Part shown: positions 16,962 through 25,619 of the stretch, piece after piece
Layout: each line of letters opens with the position of its first letter
Position numbering within the stretch: position 1 is the first letter of the stretch
Assembly (NCBI GenBank): GCA_038532435.1
Contig: JBCBAP010000005.1
Coordinates: forward strand, 38,907-102,906
From: JBCBAP01 sp038532435
GTDB lineage: Bacteria; Pseudomonadota; Alphaproteobacteria; Rhodobacterales; Rhodobacteraceae
Length of the DNA stretch: 64,000 nt
Direction of reading: 5' to 3'
The notes under the pieces: generated by a model
Told to the model about the DNA's origin: nothing
The model's database searches: none
Seen by the model: only the letters and a program-made list of their open reading frames with translations
Program-made: the position numbers and the translations under genes

Positions 16962-17849
16962 ATGAAGTTCGCCTGTATCCTTCCCGTCACAACGATGCTA
17001 GCGGCGGCGGCCCCGGCCTCCGCTCAGTCAGACACGGCAGCGCCAAGCGTGATCGAGTTCGGCCCCTGCACGGAGTTCATCGGGGGCTATTTCGTGCCCG
17101 AAAGCGCTGCACGGGCGCTGGTTCCGGACCGCTACGCGCTTGATGTGCAGGAGAACGGGGTCGTCGCGCAGGTCCGGGCGATCAACTGTGCGTCGATTTC
17201 CATCCAGTATGACGACGGTACCCGGCAGGAAGGGGGGCAGCATGTCCTCTACCAATTGGGCGCTGCGGTTCTGCCTCCGGTCGCGCTGGACGTGCATCCG
17301 TTGCTCGACGGCGCAGCGGAAGTGACCGAATACCACGCCTACGCCTTCAACACGGTGACGGACTTCGCGCCTCTGGCAGAGGCGCTGATGCGCGCGGGTA
17401 TCGGAGGTGTGCACTTTGCCGAGGCGCTGTCGTTCGAGACCGGTGACGACGATCCGGAAGGGTGCGATCTGGTTCCCGTGTCCGGGTCCATCGCAGCGCC
17501 GACCGAGCTCAGCCTCACCTTCTCCGGCAGGGTGCGCGACCTCGGGCTCGAGCCGGAGGATGGCTGCACATTCGGCCCGAACGACACCACCGTGTCGGAG
17601 CGGGCGGTGTGGTACACGGAGGGGCCGTTCGGCATGGCCATGTCCGACACCGCAGTGCCCCGGTCCCAGCGGCTGCTCTTCAACGCGGATCCCGTGACCT
17701 ACGCGCCGCTTCCCGTCGGCTATGCGCCGACCGGCGATCTCATGCGGTCGATCGCGGGTGAAGGGATCGAACAGTTCTCTTTCACCATGTCGGGCGTTCT
17801 GGAGCGGGGGGAGGTCTTCACGATCCTGCGCGTCGTGACGGAGGAGTAA
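16962..17849 (+). CDS. Hypothetical secreted protein
   Basis: A 295-aa protein with a signal peptide (MKFACILPVTTMLAAAAPAS, cleavage after ASAQ near residue 22). The mature part begins GPCTEFIGGYFVPESAARAL and contains cysteine pairs (GPCTEF, INCAS; EGCDL, DGCTF). The GYFVP..AR.LVPDRY opening is faintly like acetoacetate decarboxylase-like proteins, but I cannot confirm that. The RBS AAGGAGATGACAG precedes the ATG. Divergent from the LysR gene, so probably controlled by it. Function unknown. Confidence 0.6.
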   Translation: MKFACILPVTTMLAAAAPASAQSDTAAPSVIEFGPCTEFIGGYFVPESAARALVPDRYALDVQENGVVAQVRAINCASISIQYDDGTRQEGGQHVLYQLGAAVLPPVALDVHPLLDGAAEVTEYHAYAFNTVTDFAPLAEALMRAGIGGVHFAEALSFETGDDDPEGCDLVPVSGSIAAPTELSLTFSGRVRDLGLEPEDGCTFGPNDTTVSERAVWYTEGPFGMAMSDTAVPRSQRLLFNADPVTYAPLPVGYAPTGDLMRSIAGEGIEQFSFTMSGVLERGEVFTILRVVTEE

Positions 17850-17967
17850 TCGGTCGAGCGGGACCGGCGGGCCGAAGCCTGACCGACGTTGTCTGTGGCG
17901 TCGTTGGGAGCGGAGCCAGGGGAAGCGATGCCCATCCCGCCCGGCGCGGCGATGCTCAAAATGTACG

Positions 17968-17994
17968 CGGCGGGAGGAACATGGCCTCCCGCCG
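17968..17994. terminator. Perfect 10-bp hairpin between convergent genes
   Basis: CGGCGGGAGG (17968-17977), loop AACATGG, CCTCCCGCCG (17985-17994). It sits in the 294-base gap between the convergent genes ending at 17849 (+) and 18144 (-). No T-run follows on either strand, so it is not a canonical rho-independent terminator, but it may stabilise or stop both transcripts. I see nothing else in this gap. Confidence 0.4.
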
Positions 17995-18143
17995 ATGCGC
18001 CGATGAGAGCCGCTTTCCGTTCGGTTGACCTATACTGCAACGCGGCCTGAGCGACAGCAGCGGCCCGCGGTTCGACGTCGGAACCGTGCGCGTCGGGCGG
18101 CGGGACCTTCGCATCCCGCTGACCCGACCACGCACCGAGAGGA

Positions 18144-18644
18144 TCAGCGTTTGTACATGGCCGCGCCGAAACGGCAGGGCTCGTTGGAGCAATCGTACAT
18201 CTCCACGACGAGCCTGTACGTGCCGGACCGGGGCGGCGTCACGGCCACCACCGGGTAGGAATCGGTCTCCTCGTCCCGGGTGATCTCCGTGTCGCTGGCA
18301 TCGAACAGGATGAGGTCCAGGTCAGCGCAGTCATTGTCGCAGAAACCTGTGAAGAGGTACTGGGTCCCGGACCGCATGGTCGCGGTCACCGCCGCAGCCT
18401 CACCCTCGTCGAGCGCGCCGTAGTAAGGTTCAAAGGCGAGGGAGAAGCCACGGTCCCGCATCAGATCGGTCGCATCGCTTATCTGGGAGCGAACCTGATT
18501 CTCGTACTCATCGGTCGAGGTGGTCTGCACCGCGCTGCGGGTGGGCGATTGTACGGCAGCACCCGACGCAGCCGGTCCCCCATCGTCTGCCGCGCAAGCG
18601 GACAGAATGGCGGCTACGCCGATAAAGGCAGCTCTGAGTTTCAT
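18144..18644 (-). CDS. Hypothetical lipoprotein with PPC-like domain
   Basis: A 166-aa protein with lipobox AAILSACAADD (Cys at residue 17) and a low-complexity spacer. Residues about 85-160 read YLFTGFCDNDCADLDLILFD, ITRDEETDSYPVV and SGTYRLVVEMYDC, which is the layout of bacterial pre-peptidase C-terminal (PPC) beta-sandwich domains (DxDLxLxD ... AGTYxLxV). It carries three cysteine pairs. Likely an outer membrane or periplasmic lipoprotein of unknown role. Confidence 0.6.
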   Translation of the reverse strand: MKLRAAFIGVAAILSACAADDGGPAASGAAVQSPTRSAVQTTSTDEYENQVRSQISDATDLMRDRGFSLAFEPYYGALDEGEAAAVTATMRSGTQYLFTGFCDNDCADLDLILFDASDTEITRDEETDSYPVVAVTPPRSGTYRLVVEMYDCSNEPCRFGAAMYKR

Positions 18645-18787
18645 GGTGGCATCTCCCCAAAATCAAAGCACCGTCAGGCGCTTTACAGTCATATTCAACT
18701 TGGCGATCCCGTGTATGATCGTGGAATATGGCTGATTTGTGGGGAACTCGCGCCGGATGCCTTCTCAAAAGAGATGTGCGGTGCGGG

Positions 18788-19402
18788 TCAGGGGTTGAGG
18801 CGAACGATGTCCCATTCGGTGCTCTCGATCCCCTCCCGGGTCCAGCGGAAGCGATCGTGGAGGCGGTGAGCGCCGTCGGCCCAGAACTCCATCTCCACCG
18901 GCCTGATGCGGTAGCCGCCCCAGTGGGGGGGACGCGGCGGGTTCGGCCCCTTGAGCGCGGTGATCTTCGCGACCTCGGCCATCAGGCTGGTGCGGGAGGT
19001 GAGCGGACGGGACTGGGCGGAGGCCCAGGCTCCCAGACGGCTCTGCAGGCTGCGGCTGCGATAGTAGGCGTCCGCCTTTTCCCCGTCCTCGCGGGTCACG
19101 AGGCCGCGGACGCGGATCTGACGGTGCAGGCTTTTCCAATGGATGACGAAGGCCGCCTTGCCTGAGGCTTCGATCTCCTGCGCCTTCTTCCCCTCGTAAT
19201 TGGTGTAGAAGACGAACGCATCGTCCTCGATCTCCTTGAGCAGCACCATGCGCACGTTGGGCAGGCCGTCCGCATCCGCGGTGGCAAGCGCGATGGCATT
19301 GGGATCATTGGGCTCCGTCGCCTCCGCCTCCGCCAACCAGGTCCGGGCCAGCGCGAAGGGATCGTTACCTGCAAAGAGACCGGTCCGCTCTGGTGCTGCC
19401 AT
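18788..19402 (-). CDS. pdxH: Pyridoxamine 5'-phosphate oxidase
   Basis: A 204-aa FMN enzyme making pyridoxal 5'-phosphate. Family motifs: LATADADGLPNVRMVLLKEI (about residues 38-57), FYTNYEGKKAQEI, RQIRVRGLVTR, and the C-terminal ALKGPNPPRPPHWGGYRI region with the RL(H)DR-type end (HRLHDRFRWTR). The ATG at 19402 has GGAAGG upstream and gives the normal length. Divergent from fabI, with 104 bases between the starts. Confidence 0.95.
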   Translation of the reverse strand: MAAPERTGLFAGNDPFALARTWLAEAEATEPNDPNAIALATADADGLPNVRMVLLKEIEDDAFVFYTNYEGKKAQEIEASGKAAFVIHWKSLHRQIRVRGLVTREDGEKADAYYRSRSLQSRLGAWASAQSRPLTSRTSLMAEVAKITALKGPNPPRPPHWGGYRIRPVEMEFWADGAHRLHDRFRWTREGIESTEWDIVRLNP

Positions 19403-19506
19403 ATCAATGCCTTCCACGGGTTTTGGCGCCACGCATTCTTGATGCTCCGGGCGAGTTGTTCTAAGTCGAAGCAACACTCTTATGAGCACCTTGGGAGGCG
19501 ATGGCA

Positions 19507-20331
19507 ATGAGCGAGATGTCAGGGTACATGGCAGGGAAGCGGGGCCTGATTATGGGCGTTGCCAATGACAAATCCATCGCCTGGGGCATCGCGCAGGCCT
19601 GTCACGAGGCGGGCGCGGAAATCGCCTACACCTACCAGGGTGAAGCGCTCGGCAAACGGGTGAAGCCGCTGGCGGATCAGACCGGATCGGACATCGTGCT
19701 TCCGTGCGACGTGACCGACGAAGCCTCGATGGACGCGGTGTTCGACACGCTCAAGGAACGCTGGGGCAAGCTTGACTTCGTGGTCCACGCTATCGGGTTT
19801 TCCGACAAGAACGAGCTGCGCGGACGCTACGTGGACACGTCGCGTGCAAACTTCGCGATGTCCATGGACATCTCGATCTACTCGTTCACCGCGATCGTCC
19901 AGCGGGCGGAGAAGATGATGCCCGATGGCGGCTCCTGCCTCACGCTTACCTACTACGGGGCGGAGAAGGTGATGCCTCACTACAATGTCATGGGCGTCGC
20001 GAAGGCGGGGCTCGAGGCCTCGGTCAAGTATCTCGCCATGGACCTCGGACCGAAGGGGATCCGGGTCAACGCGCTCTCCGCCGGGCCGATCAAAACGCTC
20101 GCCGCCTCCGGCATCGGCGATTTCCGCTACATTCTGAAGTGGAACGAGCTGAACTCGCCGCTTCGGCGCAATGTCACCACCACTGACGTGGGCAAGGCGG
20201 GCATGTACCTGCTGAGCGATCTGTCCTCGGGTGTGACCGGGGAGAACCACCATGTGGACGCGGGCTACCATGTCGTCGGCATGAAGGCCGAGGACGCACC
20301 CGACATCGATGTGGTGACCGGCCGCAAGTAG
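19507..20331 (+). CDS. fabI: Enoyl-[acyl-carrier-protein] reductase (NADH) FabI
   Basis: A 274-aa SDR-type enoyl-ACP reductase of fatty acid synthesis. It has the FabI nucleotide motif GLIMGVANDKSIAWGIA (about residues 14-30) and the catalytic Tyr-X6-Lys pair in HYNVMGVAKAG. GGGAGG at 19493-19498 lies 8 bases before the ATG at 19507 but only 2 before an in-frame ATG at 19501, so 19507 is the better start. Length fits the family. A 7-base tandem repeat begins 9 bases after the stop. Confidence 0.94.
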   Translation: MSEMSGYMAGKRGLIMGVANDKSIAWGIAQACHEAGAEIAYTYQGEALGKRVKPLADQTGSDIVLPCDVTDEASMDAVFDTLKERWGKLDFVVHAIGFSDKNELRGRYVDTSRANFAMSMDISIYSFTAIVQRAEKMMPDGGSCLTLTYYGAEKVMPHYNVMGVAKAGLEASVKYLAMDLGPKGIRVNALSAGPIKTLAASGIGDFRYILKWNELNSPLRRNVTTTDVGKAGMYLLSDLSSGVTGENHHVDAGYHVVGMKAEDAPDIDVVTGRK

Positions 20332-20340
20332 TCGCTGGCT

Positions 20341-20393
20341 GCGGGCTGCGGGCTGCGGGCTGCGGGCTGCGGGCTGCGGGCTGCGGGCTGCGG
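20341..20393 (+). repeat. Heptanucleotide tandem repeat (GCGGGCT)n
   Basis: Seven exact copies of GCGGGCT plus a partial GCGG, with an extra GGCT just before (20337-20340). It lies between the fabI stop (20331) and the secreted lectin-like gene. The repeat unit is not a multiple of three and no gene spans it; read on the minus strand it gives a spurious PQPAARS repeat. Confidence 0.95.
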
Positions 20394-20575
20394 AAGGCAG
20401 TAATCGGCAAAGCGTCTGTTCTTTCGGTAACATCTGACGCCGCGGCGGCGAAAACATTCATGCGCGCCGTCACAAGACCACCGCAATTGGCCCCAAGTCT
20501 CGACCCTTTTTCCCCTGAAATCAGGGAAATCGGCGGTCATGTCGTCTGCCGGTTTCAGACACAGGGGAACATTTG

Positions 20576-21142
20576 ATGTCTGCACGCACAGCACTTCTCG
20601 CCGCGGCAATGGCCTGCACGGCGAGCTCTGCCGCTGCCATTCCGGTCCAGTGGACCACCGCCGCGGGCGGCAACGGGCACTGGTATGAAATCATCGGGGG
20701 CAATTTCACCCAGTCTTCCGCCATCGCGGATGCGGAGACACGCAGCTACAACGGGCTCGACGGATATCTCGCGACGGTGGCGAGCGCGGAGGAGATGGCT
20801 TTCATCCAGGCCAATCTCGACCTCTCCTCCCTGCCCTTCATCAGCGGCACGGACGAGGGGCGCGAGGGCACCTGGGTGTTCAACTCAGGCCCCGAGACGG
20901 GCACGACCATGAGCTACTTCAACTGGTCGCCGGGTGAGCCGAACAACGCGGGCGGGACCGAGGACATCCTGCACATGTGGAGCAATGGCACCTGGAACGA
21001 TCACCAGCCCTGGGTCAACATCACCGGCTACGTGATCGAGTATAGCGGCAACGTGGCGCCGGTGCCCCTGCCCGCCTCTGCCGCGCTGCTGCTTGCCGCG
21101 TTTGCCGGCCTCGGCGTCGCGAAGCGTCACCGCAAGGCCTAA
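20576..21142 (+). CDS. Secreted C-type-lectin-like protein with VPLPA-CTERM sorting signal
   Basis: A 188-aa protein: signal peptide (LLAAAMACTASSAAA, about residues 6-21), a C-type lectin-like domain (HWYEIIGGNFTQSSAIADAE; GYLATVASAEEMAFI; FISGTDEGREGTW; FNWSPGEPNN; about 35-155), and a C-terminal VPLPASAALLLAAFAGLGVA helix followed by KRHRKA. VPLPA-CTERM is the PEP-CTERM-like signal of Rhodobacterales, processed by an exosortase/rhombosortase system not present in this window. ATG 20576 has AGGGGA upstream. Likely exported and surface linked; ligand unknown. Confidence 0.82.
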   Translation: MSARTALLAAAMACTASSAAAIPVQWTTAAGGNGHWYEIIGGNFTQSSAIADAETRSYNGLDGYLATVASAEEMAFIQANLDLSSLPFISGTDEGREGTWVFNSGPETGTTMSYFNWSPGEPNNAGGTEDILHMWSNGTWNDHQPWVNITGYVIEYSGNVAPVPLPASAALLLAAFAGLGVAKRHRKA

Positions 21143-21267
21143 CGCACGCCCCCCCGGCGCAGTCGTCGGGCGTCCGCTCTGGAGGGGGGCGCGAAAGCCC
21201 TTCTCCCCCACCGGCCATCCGTGCTACGTCGCTGCACCACGATGCAGGACGAACGGAGACCGACCGA

Positions 21268-21774
21268 ATGGCCGAACGCCTTCCCCACGAAAAGGGTTTT
21301 CACATCAGCTGGGACCAGATCCACCGGGACGCCCGCGCGCTCGCCTGGAGACTGGAAAATGACGGGCCCGGTGCGGGGGGAAGCTGGAAGGCCGTGGTCG
21401 CCATCACCCGGGGTGGCATGGCCCCGGCGATGATCGTGGCGCGGGAGCTTGACATCCGGGTCGTCGACACGATCAGCATCAAGTCCTACGACCACCAGTC
21501 CCAAAGCGAGGCGCAAGTGCTCAAGGCGCCGGACGACGCGGTGATGGGAGATGGCGAGGGCATCCTGATCGTCGACGATCTGGTGGATTCCGGAAAAACG
21601 CTGGAACTCGTCCGCCAGCACTATCCGAAGGCCCATTTCGCGACCGTATATGCAAAGCCCAAAGGGCGCCCGATGGTCGACACGTTTATCACCGAGGTGA
21701 GCCAGGACACCTGGATCTTTTTCCCCTGGGACATGGCGCTGCAGTATGTCGAACCCTACCGGGGGACCGACTGA
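21268..21774 (+). CDS. gpt: Xanthine phosphoribosyltransferase
   Basis: A 168-aa purine salvage enzyme of the Gpt type transferring phosphoribose to xanthine/guanine. The PRPP-binding motif ILIVDDLVDSGKTLELV is at about residues 97-113; ITRGGMAPAMIVARELDIR (about 46-64) and DTISIKSYD are the other family motifs. Length and start are normal. Its stop shares one base with the start of the TerB-like gene. Confidence 0.93.
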   Translation: MAERLPHEKGFHISWDQIHRDARALAWRLENDGPGAGGSWKAVVAITRGGMAPAMIVARELDIRVVDTISIKSYDHQSQSEAQVLKAPDDAVMGDGEGILIVDDLVDSGKTLELVRQHYPKAHFATVYAKPKGRPMVDTFITEVSQDTWIFFPWDMALQYVEPYRGTD

Positions 21775-22220
21775 TGTTTGCGGATCTGCTGAAGCTTCTG
21801 ACAGGTGACGAACAGCGGGAAGACCCGCTTGCGGCAGACGACTGCCGACTGGCCCTTGCCGCGCTCATGGTCCGGGTTGCGCGCGCGGATAACGTTTTCG
21901 ATCCGCGGGAGCGGGACGTGATCTCCCGCATTCTTACGGATCGTTACGAAATGGATGCGCCGGCGGTGCAGGCGCTGATCGCAGAGGCGGAGGCCCTGGA
22001 GCGCGATGCGCCCGACACGGTACGCTTCACCCGCGCAATCAAAGACCACGTGCCCTACGAAGAGCGGGACGCGATTGCAGTGTCCCTCTGGCGCGTGGTG
22101 CTCGCTGACGAGGAGCGGACGGCGGACGAGAACGCGGCGATGCGGATGGTTGTGAACCTGCTCGGCATCAACGACAGGGACAGCGGCCTTGCACGACAGA
22201 AGGCGGAACGCTCCTCCTGA
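21774..22220 (+). CDS. TerB family (tellurite resistance-like) protein
   Basis: A 148-aa all-helical acidic protein: LALAALMVRVARADNVFDPRE and DVISRILTD (about residues 24-60), then VSLWRVVLADEERTADENA in the second half. This duplicated D/E-rich layout is the TerB/COG4103 family, thought to bind metal ions; single TerB-like proteins in Rhodobacterales are not proof of tellurite resistance. It starts on the last base of gpt (TGATG), so the two are co-translated. Confidence 0.8.
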   Translation: MFADLLKLLTGDEQREDPLAADDCRLALAALMVRVARADNVFDPRERDVISRILTDRYEMDAPAVQALIAEAEALERDAPDTVRFTRAIKDHVPYEERDAIAVSLWRVVLADEERTADENAAMRMVVNLLGINDRDSGLARQKAERSS

Positions 22221-22229
22221 GCACGTCGG

Positions 22230-23723
22230 TCAGCGGACCAGAAGTGCGCCCTCGATCGGCGCCTCTGTCGGCAGGTTTACCGAGAACACCGATGAGGTCG
22301 GCGGGACATCGCAGCCGGTCAGGTAGCTGTCCGGATCGATCGTGATGCGCTCTACGGCCTCAAGATATCCGCCGCCCGCAACGAACCCCTCCCCGGGCTG
22401 GATCACGCGCGCGGCGGCCATGACGCCGTAGGCACCCGGGGATCCGTCAAAATCGATGGCGCCCTGAGCGAACGCGTGGCTGTTGTAGGTCTGCGCGCCG
22501 CAATAGGTGTTCGCATCACCCCAGGTGACGCTTGCATCGAACGTCATATCCTCCGCGGCCAGGAGGAACACATTGTCCATGTGCAGGCCCGCGCTCCCCG
22601 TGTAGGACAGATGCCCGCTGGTGATGATCGCAACCTTGGAAAGCTGGGTGTCGCCGATCAGATCGACATCCCCGTCGACGACGAGGATGGTGTGATGGTC
22701 GACATAGATGGTGGTGTCCCCTGGCGGCAGCGGGTCCGGCTTTTCGGCCATCGCACGCACCTCGACCGGTCCGGTCTCGACCATCAGCGTGGCGCCGAGC
22801 GTGATCGGATCGAGCATGCCTGCGGGGAAGCGAGGCGCGTCCGGATCGTCATAGTAGGTGCCAACGGTGGAGGCGCTGAAATCGAGCCAGTAGTCGCTCA
22901 CCAGCGTGTCGAGCACCAGCAGGCCGGTCGTGTCGACCCGGGCGAAGGTGGGCACAAAGGCCTCTTCGGCCACCAGATCCTCCACGTTCGCGCTGCCGAA
23001 CCGCAGGGCGGCGACGGAGATCAGGCCCTCGTCCGGCGCGCCGAGGCGGGCCCCCTCCGGAAACAGATCGTCGAGGCCCGTGGCGACCCCATGAGCCGCG
23101 TGCAGGCAGACGCCATCGTTGAATTCGCTGAAGCCGGCGGAGACGACCTCGTCCATCGAGGCGATCATCATGGCAGGGCACACGATCTCCGGCTCGCCTT
23201 CGCCCACCATGGCAATCGATTGAACGCTGACATCCCAGGACCCGACGCCCGCAAGTTTCAGCAGATAGGTGTCGAGACCGTTTGCCCGGTTCTGAAGGCG
23301 GCCCGCGATGACGCGCACGGCGTTTTTATCGATGGCGAGGGGGGAGAAAGTTTTCGTGACCTCGTCCCAGAACCCGTACTCCACATCACCGGCGGACATG
23401 ACATTGCCATGGACCGAGGCAGGCATGTTGAGCTCGGTGAGCTGGAGCGCTGCGGTCTTGCCGGACACTTCGTCCGTTGGGTAGAGCGCGGCGGCGAGCG
23501 CGGCCGCATCTGCGGTGTGCTGAAGCTGCCCGCGTACACGCCATGCATTGGAGGAATCGAGGGCCAGACCGCCGATCATGAGGAACGTGGACACCCACAA
23601 CAGGTTCCAGACGATGTAGGCCCCGGCATCATCCTGAACAAACGCGTGCAACCGTCTCACAAACCGAGAAAAACGACCGTTCGGCCGCTCCGGATTGTTC
23701 AAGGGTGCACAGAGGTGGTTCAC
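22230..23723 (-). CDS. TadG-like Flp pilus assembly / secreted protein
   Basis: A 497-aa protein, start GTG at 23723 (a longer frame would run into TadE). The N-terminal TadG_N region (DDAGAYIVWNLLWVSTFLMIG, then NAWRVRGQLQHTADAAALAA; about residues 23-70) has one membrane helix; the rest is a large extracytoplasmic domain with paired cysteines. It follows a TadE gene by 61 bases. TadE/TadG are pseudopilins/assembly factors of the Tad system, but no tadA, tadB/C, cpaA or flp gene lies nearby. It resembles the stand-alone TadE/G pairs of Rhodobacterales. Confidence 0.7.
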   Translation of the reverse strand: MNHLCAPLNNPERPNGRFSRFVRRLHAFVQDDAGAYIVWNLLWVSTFLMIGGLALDSSNAWRVRGQLQHTADAAALAAALYPTDEVSGKTAALQLTELNMPASVHGNVMSAGDVEYGFWDEVTKTFSPLAIDKNAVRVIAGRLQNRANGLDTYLLKLAGVGSWDVSVQSIAMVGEGEPEIVCPAMMIASMDEVVSAGFSEFNDGVCLHAAHGVATGLDDLFPEGARLGAPDEGLISVAALRFGSANVEDLVAEEAFVPTFARVDTTGLLVLDTLVSDYWLDFSASTVGTYYDDPDAPRFPAGMLDPITLGATLMVETGPVEVRAMAEKPDPLPPGDTTIYVDHHTILVVDGDVDLIGDTQLSKVAIITSGHLSYTGSAGLHMDNVFLLAAEDMTFDASVTWGDANTYCGAQTYNSHAFAQGAIDFDGSPGAYGVMAAARVIQPGEGFVAGGGYLEAVERITIDPDSYLTGCDVPPTSSVFSVNLPTEAPIEGALLVR

Positions 23724-23784
23724 ATCGGATCCTTGCGTGGATGGAGGAGGTTCCAGCGGACGGACAGAGCCGTCCGGGACCGGT

Positions 23785-24198
23785 TCAGGTCTCGCCGGTC
23801 GCCACAACCGCGGTCTCGAGCGCCATGCTGATCGAGGCCGTCATGTTGGAGTCGATCACGAGCATGTCGCCGAAGATCACGAAGTCCGCGTAAGGAGCGA
23901 CGATGTTGGTGGTCACATGCATCGCATCGACCTGCACGTCGGGCGCATAGTTGGCGAAGGTGCCAAGGCGGTCAGTCAGGTAGGCTTCCGCCTCAACTTC
24001 GGTCATGCGACCGGTTGCCACGAAACGGGACGCATCCCGCGCGGCATCCAGAAGCTGTGAGTGCTTGGTGAGCAGCAGCGAGGCATCGGTGACGATGCCC
24101 AGTATCGACATGAATATCGGAAGCCACATCACGAACTCGATCGTGACAGTCCCGTCTTCCGACGACCAAAGCTTCGAGAGCTTGCGCCTTACGTTCAT
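23785..24198 (-). CDS. TadE-like pilus assembly protein
   Basis: A 137-aa protein with the TadE N-terminal signature EDGTVTIEFVMWLPIFMSIL (about residues 14-33; the Glu is the +5 prepilin-like residue) followed by KHSQLLDAARDASRFVATG. A single N-terminal membrane helix leads to a periplasmic part. First gene of the TadE-TadG pair; other Tad genes are absent from the window. Confidence 0.8.
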   Translation of the reverse strand: MNVRRKLSKLWSSEDGTVTIEFVMWLPIFMSILGIVTDASLLLTKHSQLLDAARDASRFVATGRMTEVEAEAYLTDRLGTFANYAPDVQVDAMHVTTNIVAPYADFVIFGDMLVIDSNMTASISMALETAVVATGET

Positions 24199-24707
24199 AC
24201 CATTACCCCAAACTAACGGCGAAACTGCGTTTTTTGTGACACCAATTTGCGGCGCCTTTTAGGCGAAGTGTGCCCGAATTTTGTCCAAAACAGTCCCGCG
24301 GCTGTGCGTGCAGCACTTATACGGCGTCGGCTCTTTTTCCCAAACAGCCCAGGGTTGCAATTTTCCGCCTATGGATGAGAACTCCGTGACGTCACAAGGT
24401 GAACTGTGGCGGAAATGTGACGAATCCAGTCGTCAAAAATGAGACTCGCACATCAATTCAAGACCGGGACTGCTTCCGATTCTCTTCATGAACAGTTGCA
24501 ACTGTAGGACCGTAGATCCGACGGGTCTCGACTGCCGCTCGTGCGTGTATTGACCCCGCATTTACAGGGTAATTACAGAACAACCGATGCGCGTGCCAAA
24601 CGGATGCCTACACCGATGAAGCGCGGCCTTCGCGTTCTTCCGGTCCAGTCTCATTATCGGCAGCTACGTTCAGGAAGCGGTCGCGTGCACGGGCCGGGTT
24701 TCGGCTG
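24199..24707. other. Intergenic region, 509 bases, no gene seen
   Basis: The gap between TadE (start 24198, minus) and meaB (end 24708, minus) has lower GC than its surroundings and holds no credible frame. It contains a perfect 10-base palindrome GTGACGTCAC (24386-24395) about 190 bases upstream of TadE, a nearby GTGACGAATC, and T-runs (TTTTTTGTGAC around 24231). It most likely carries the TadE promoter and regulatory sites. Three partly overlapping GGCTGTC(A) copies lie at its left boundary with meaB (about 24703-24725). Confidence 0.4.
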
Positions 24708-25619
24708 TCAGGCTGTCAGGCTGTCGAGCAAACCGGGAAGAGCCGCGTCAATCACGCCTGCCTGGGCGCTCAGCCGGGAAAATCCGGCGGGGATTTCCGT
24801 CGAGATCCCGTCCGCCCGCATCGCCACCCGCGCGCCGAAGAGGCGCGCAAGCTCTGCGCGGCACCAGAGGTCGCGCTGCTCGATACGATTGCGACCACTG
24901 GTCTGCCCGAGTGCCGCGACAAGATCGGCAACGCCGGCACCGGTCTGGGCGGAGACCGCGTGCAGAGAAACAGCCTCGACCTCTGCCGAAAGGCTCACGG
25001 CCCCCCGCAGATCCGCAAGCGCCCGGTCCGCGAGCACGCCCAGATCGGCCTTGGTCACCACGATATGGTCCGGGATCTCCATGATCCCCGCCTTGATGAA
25101 CTGCAGCGCGTCGCCCGAACCGGGCTGCGCGCAAAAGACGACCGTGTCCGCCGCCTCCGCGATCTCGATCTCCGACTGGCCGACACCGACGGTTTCGACA
25201 AGCACCACATCATAGAGCGCGCGCAGAAGCACGATCGCGGGATAGGCGATGTCGGACAGACCGCCGAGGCGCCCCCGCGCGGCCATGGAGCGCATGAAGA
25301 GCCCGTCATCTTCCGGATTGAGCTCGATCCGTGTCCTGTCGCCAAGGATCGCGCCACCGCTCACCCGGGAGGACGGATCGACCGCGAGCACGGCAACGCG
25401 ACGGCCCGCATCCCGGAACTGTCGGACGAGCGCATGTGTGAGGCTCGATTTGCCGACGCCTGGAGGGCCGGTCAACCCCATGGCCACACCCACCGGTGCC
25501 GCAAACGCCGCATCGAGCAGGCGGGCGGTCCCCTCCCCCCGGGGTGCAGTTTCCAGGCGGGTGAGAGCGCGGGCGATCGCGCCCTTTCCGCCCGCCCGCA
25601 GATCGGAAAGCTCAGTCAT
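24708..25619 (-). CDS. meaB: MeaB/ArgK family GTPase
   Basis: A 303-aa G3E-type GTPase. Walker A GLTGPPGVGKSSLTHAL is at about residues 49-65; DPSSRVSGGAILGDRTR and ETVGVGQSE are MeaB signatures; VTKAD is the guanine-specificity motif. MeaB protects and gates cobalamin loading of methylmalonyl-CoA or related mutases; no mutase gene is in the window. The start overlaps the 3' end of the PPDK-like gene by 8 bases, making it the last gene of the glyQ operon. Confidence 0.9.
   Translation of the reverse strand: MTELSDLRAGGKGAIARALTRLETAPRGEGTARLLDAAFAAPVGVAMGLTGPPGVGKSSLTHALVRQFRDAGRRVAVLAVDPSSRVSGGAILGDRTRIELNPEDDGLFMRSMAARGRLGGLSDIAYPAIVLLRALYDVVLVETVGVGQSEIEIAEAADTVVFCAQPGSGDALQFIKAGIMEIPDHIVVTKADLGVLADRALADLRGAVSLSAEVEAVSLHAVSAQTGAGVADLVAALGQTSGRNRIEQRDLWCRAELARLFGARVAMRADGISTEIPAGFSRLSAQAGVIDAALPGLLDSLTA

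Noticed and set aside
20341..20393. CRISPR-like or protein-coding repeat after fabI
   Set aside because: Units are 7 bases with no spacers, and the frame on either strand gives only artificial repeats. It is a simple tandem repeat.
21774..22220. Tellurite-resistance island
   Set aside because: A single TerB-like gene beside gpt has no terZACDEF partners; the name reflects the family only.
24386..24395. GTGACGTCAC as a known regulator box
   Set aside because: A perfect palindrome but short; I know no alphaproteobacterial regulator with this consensus, so it is only recorded in the gap entry.
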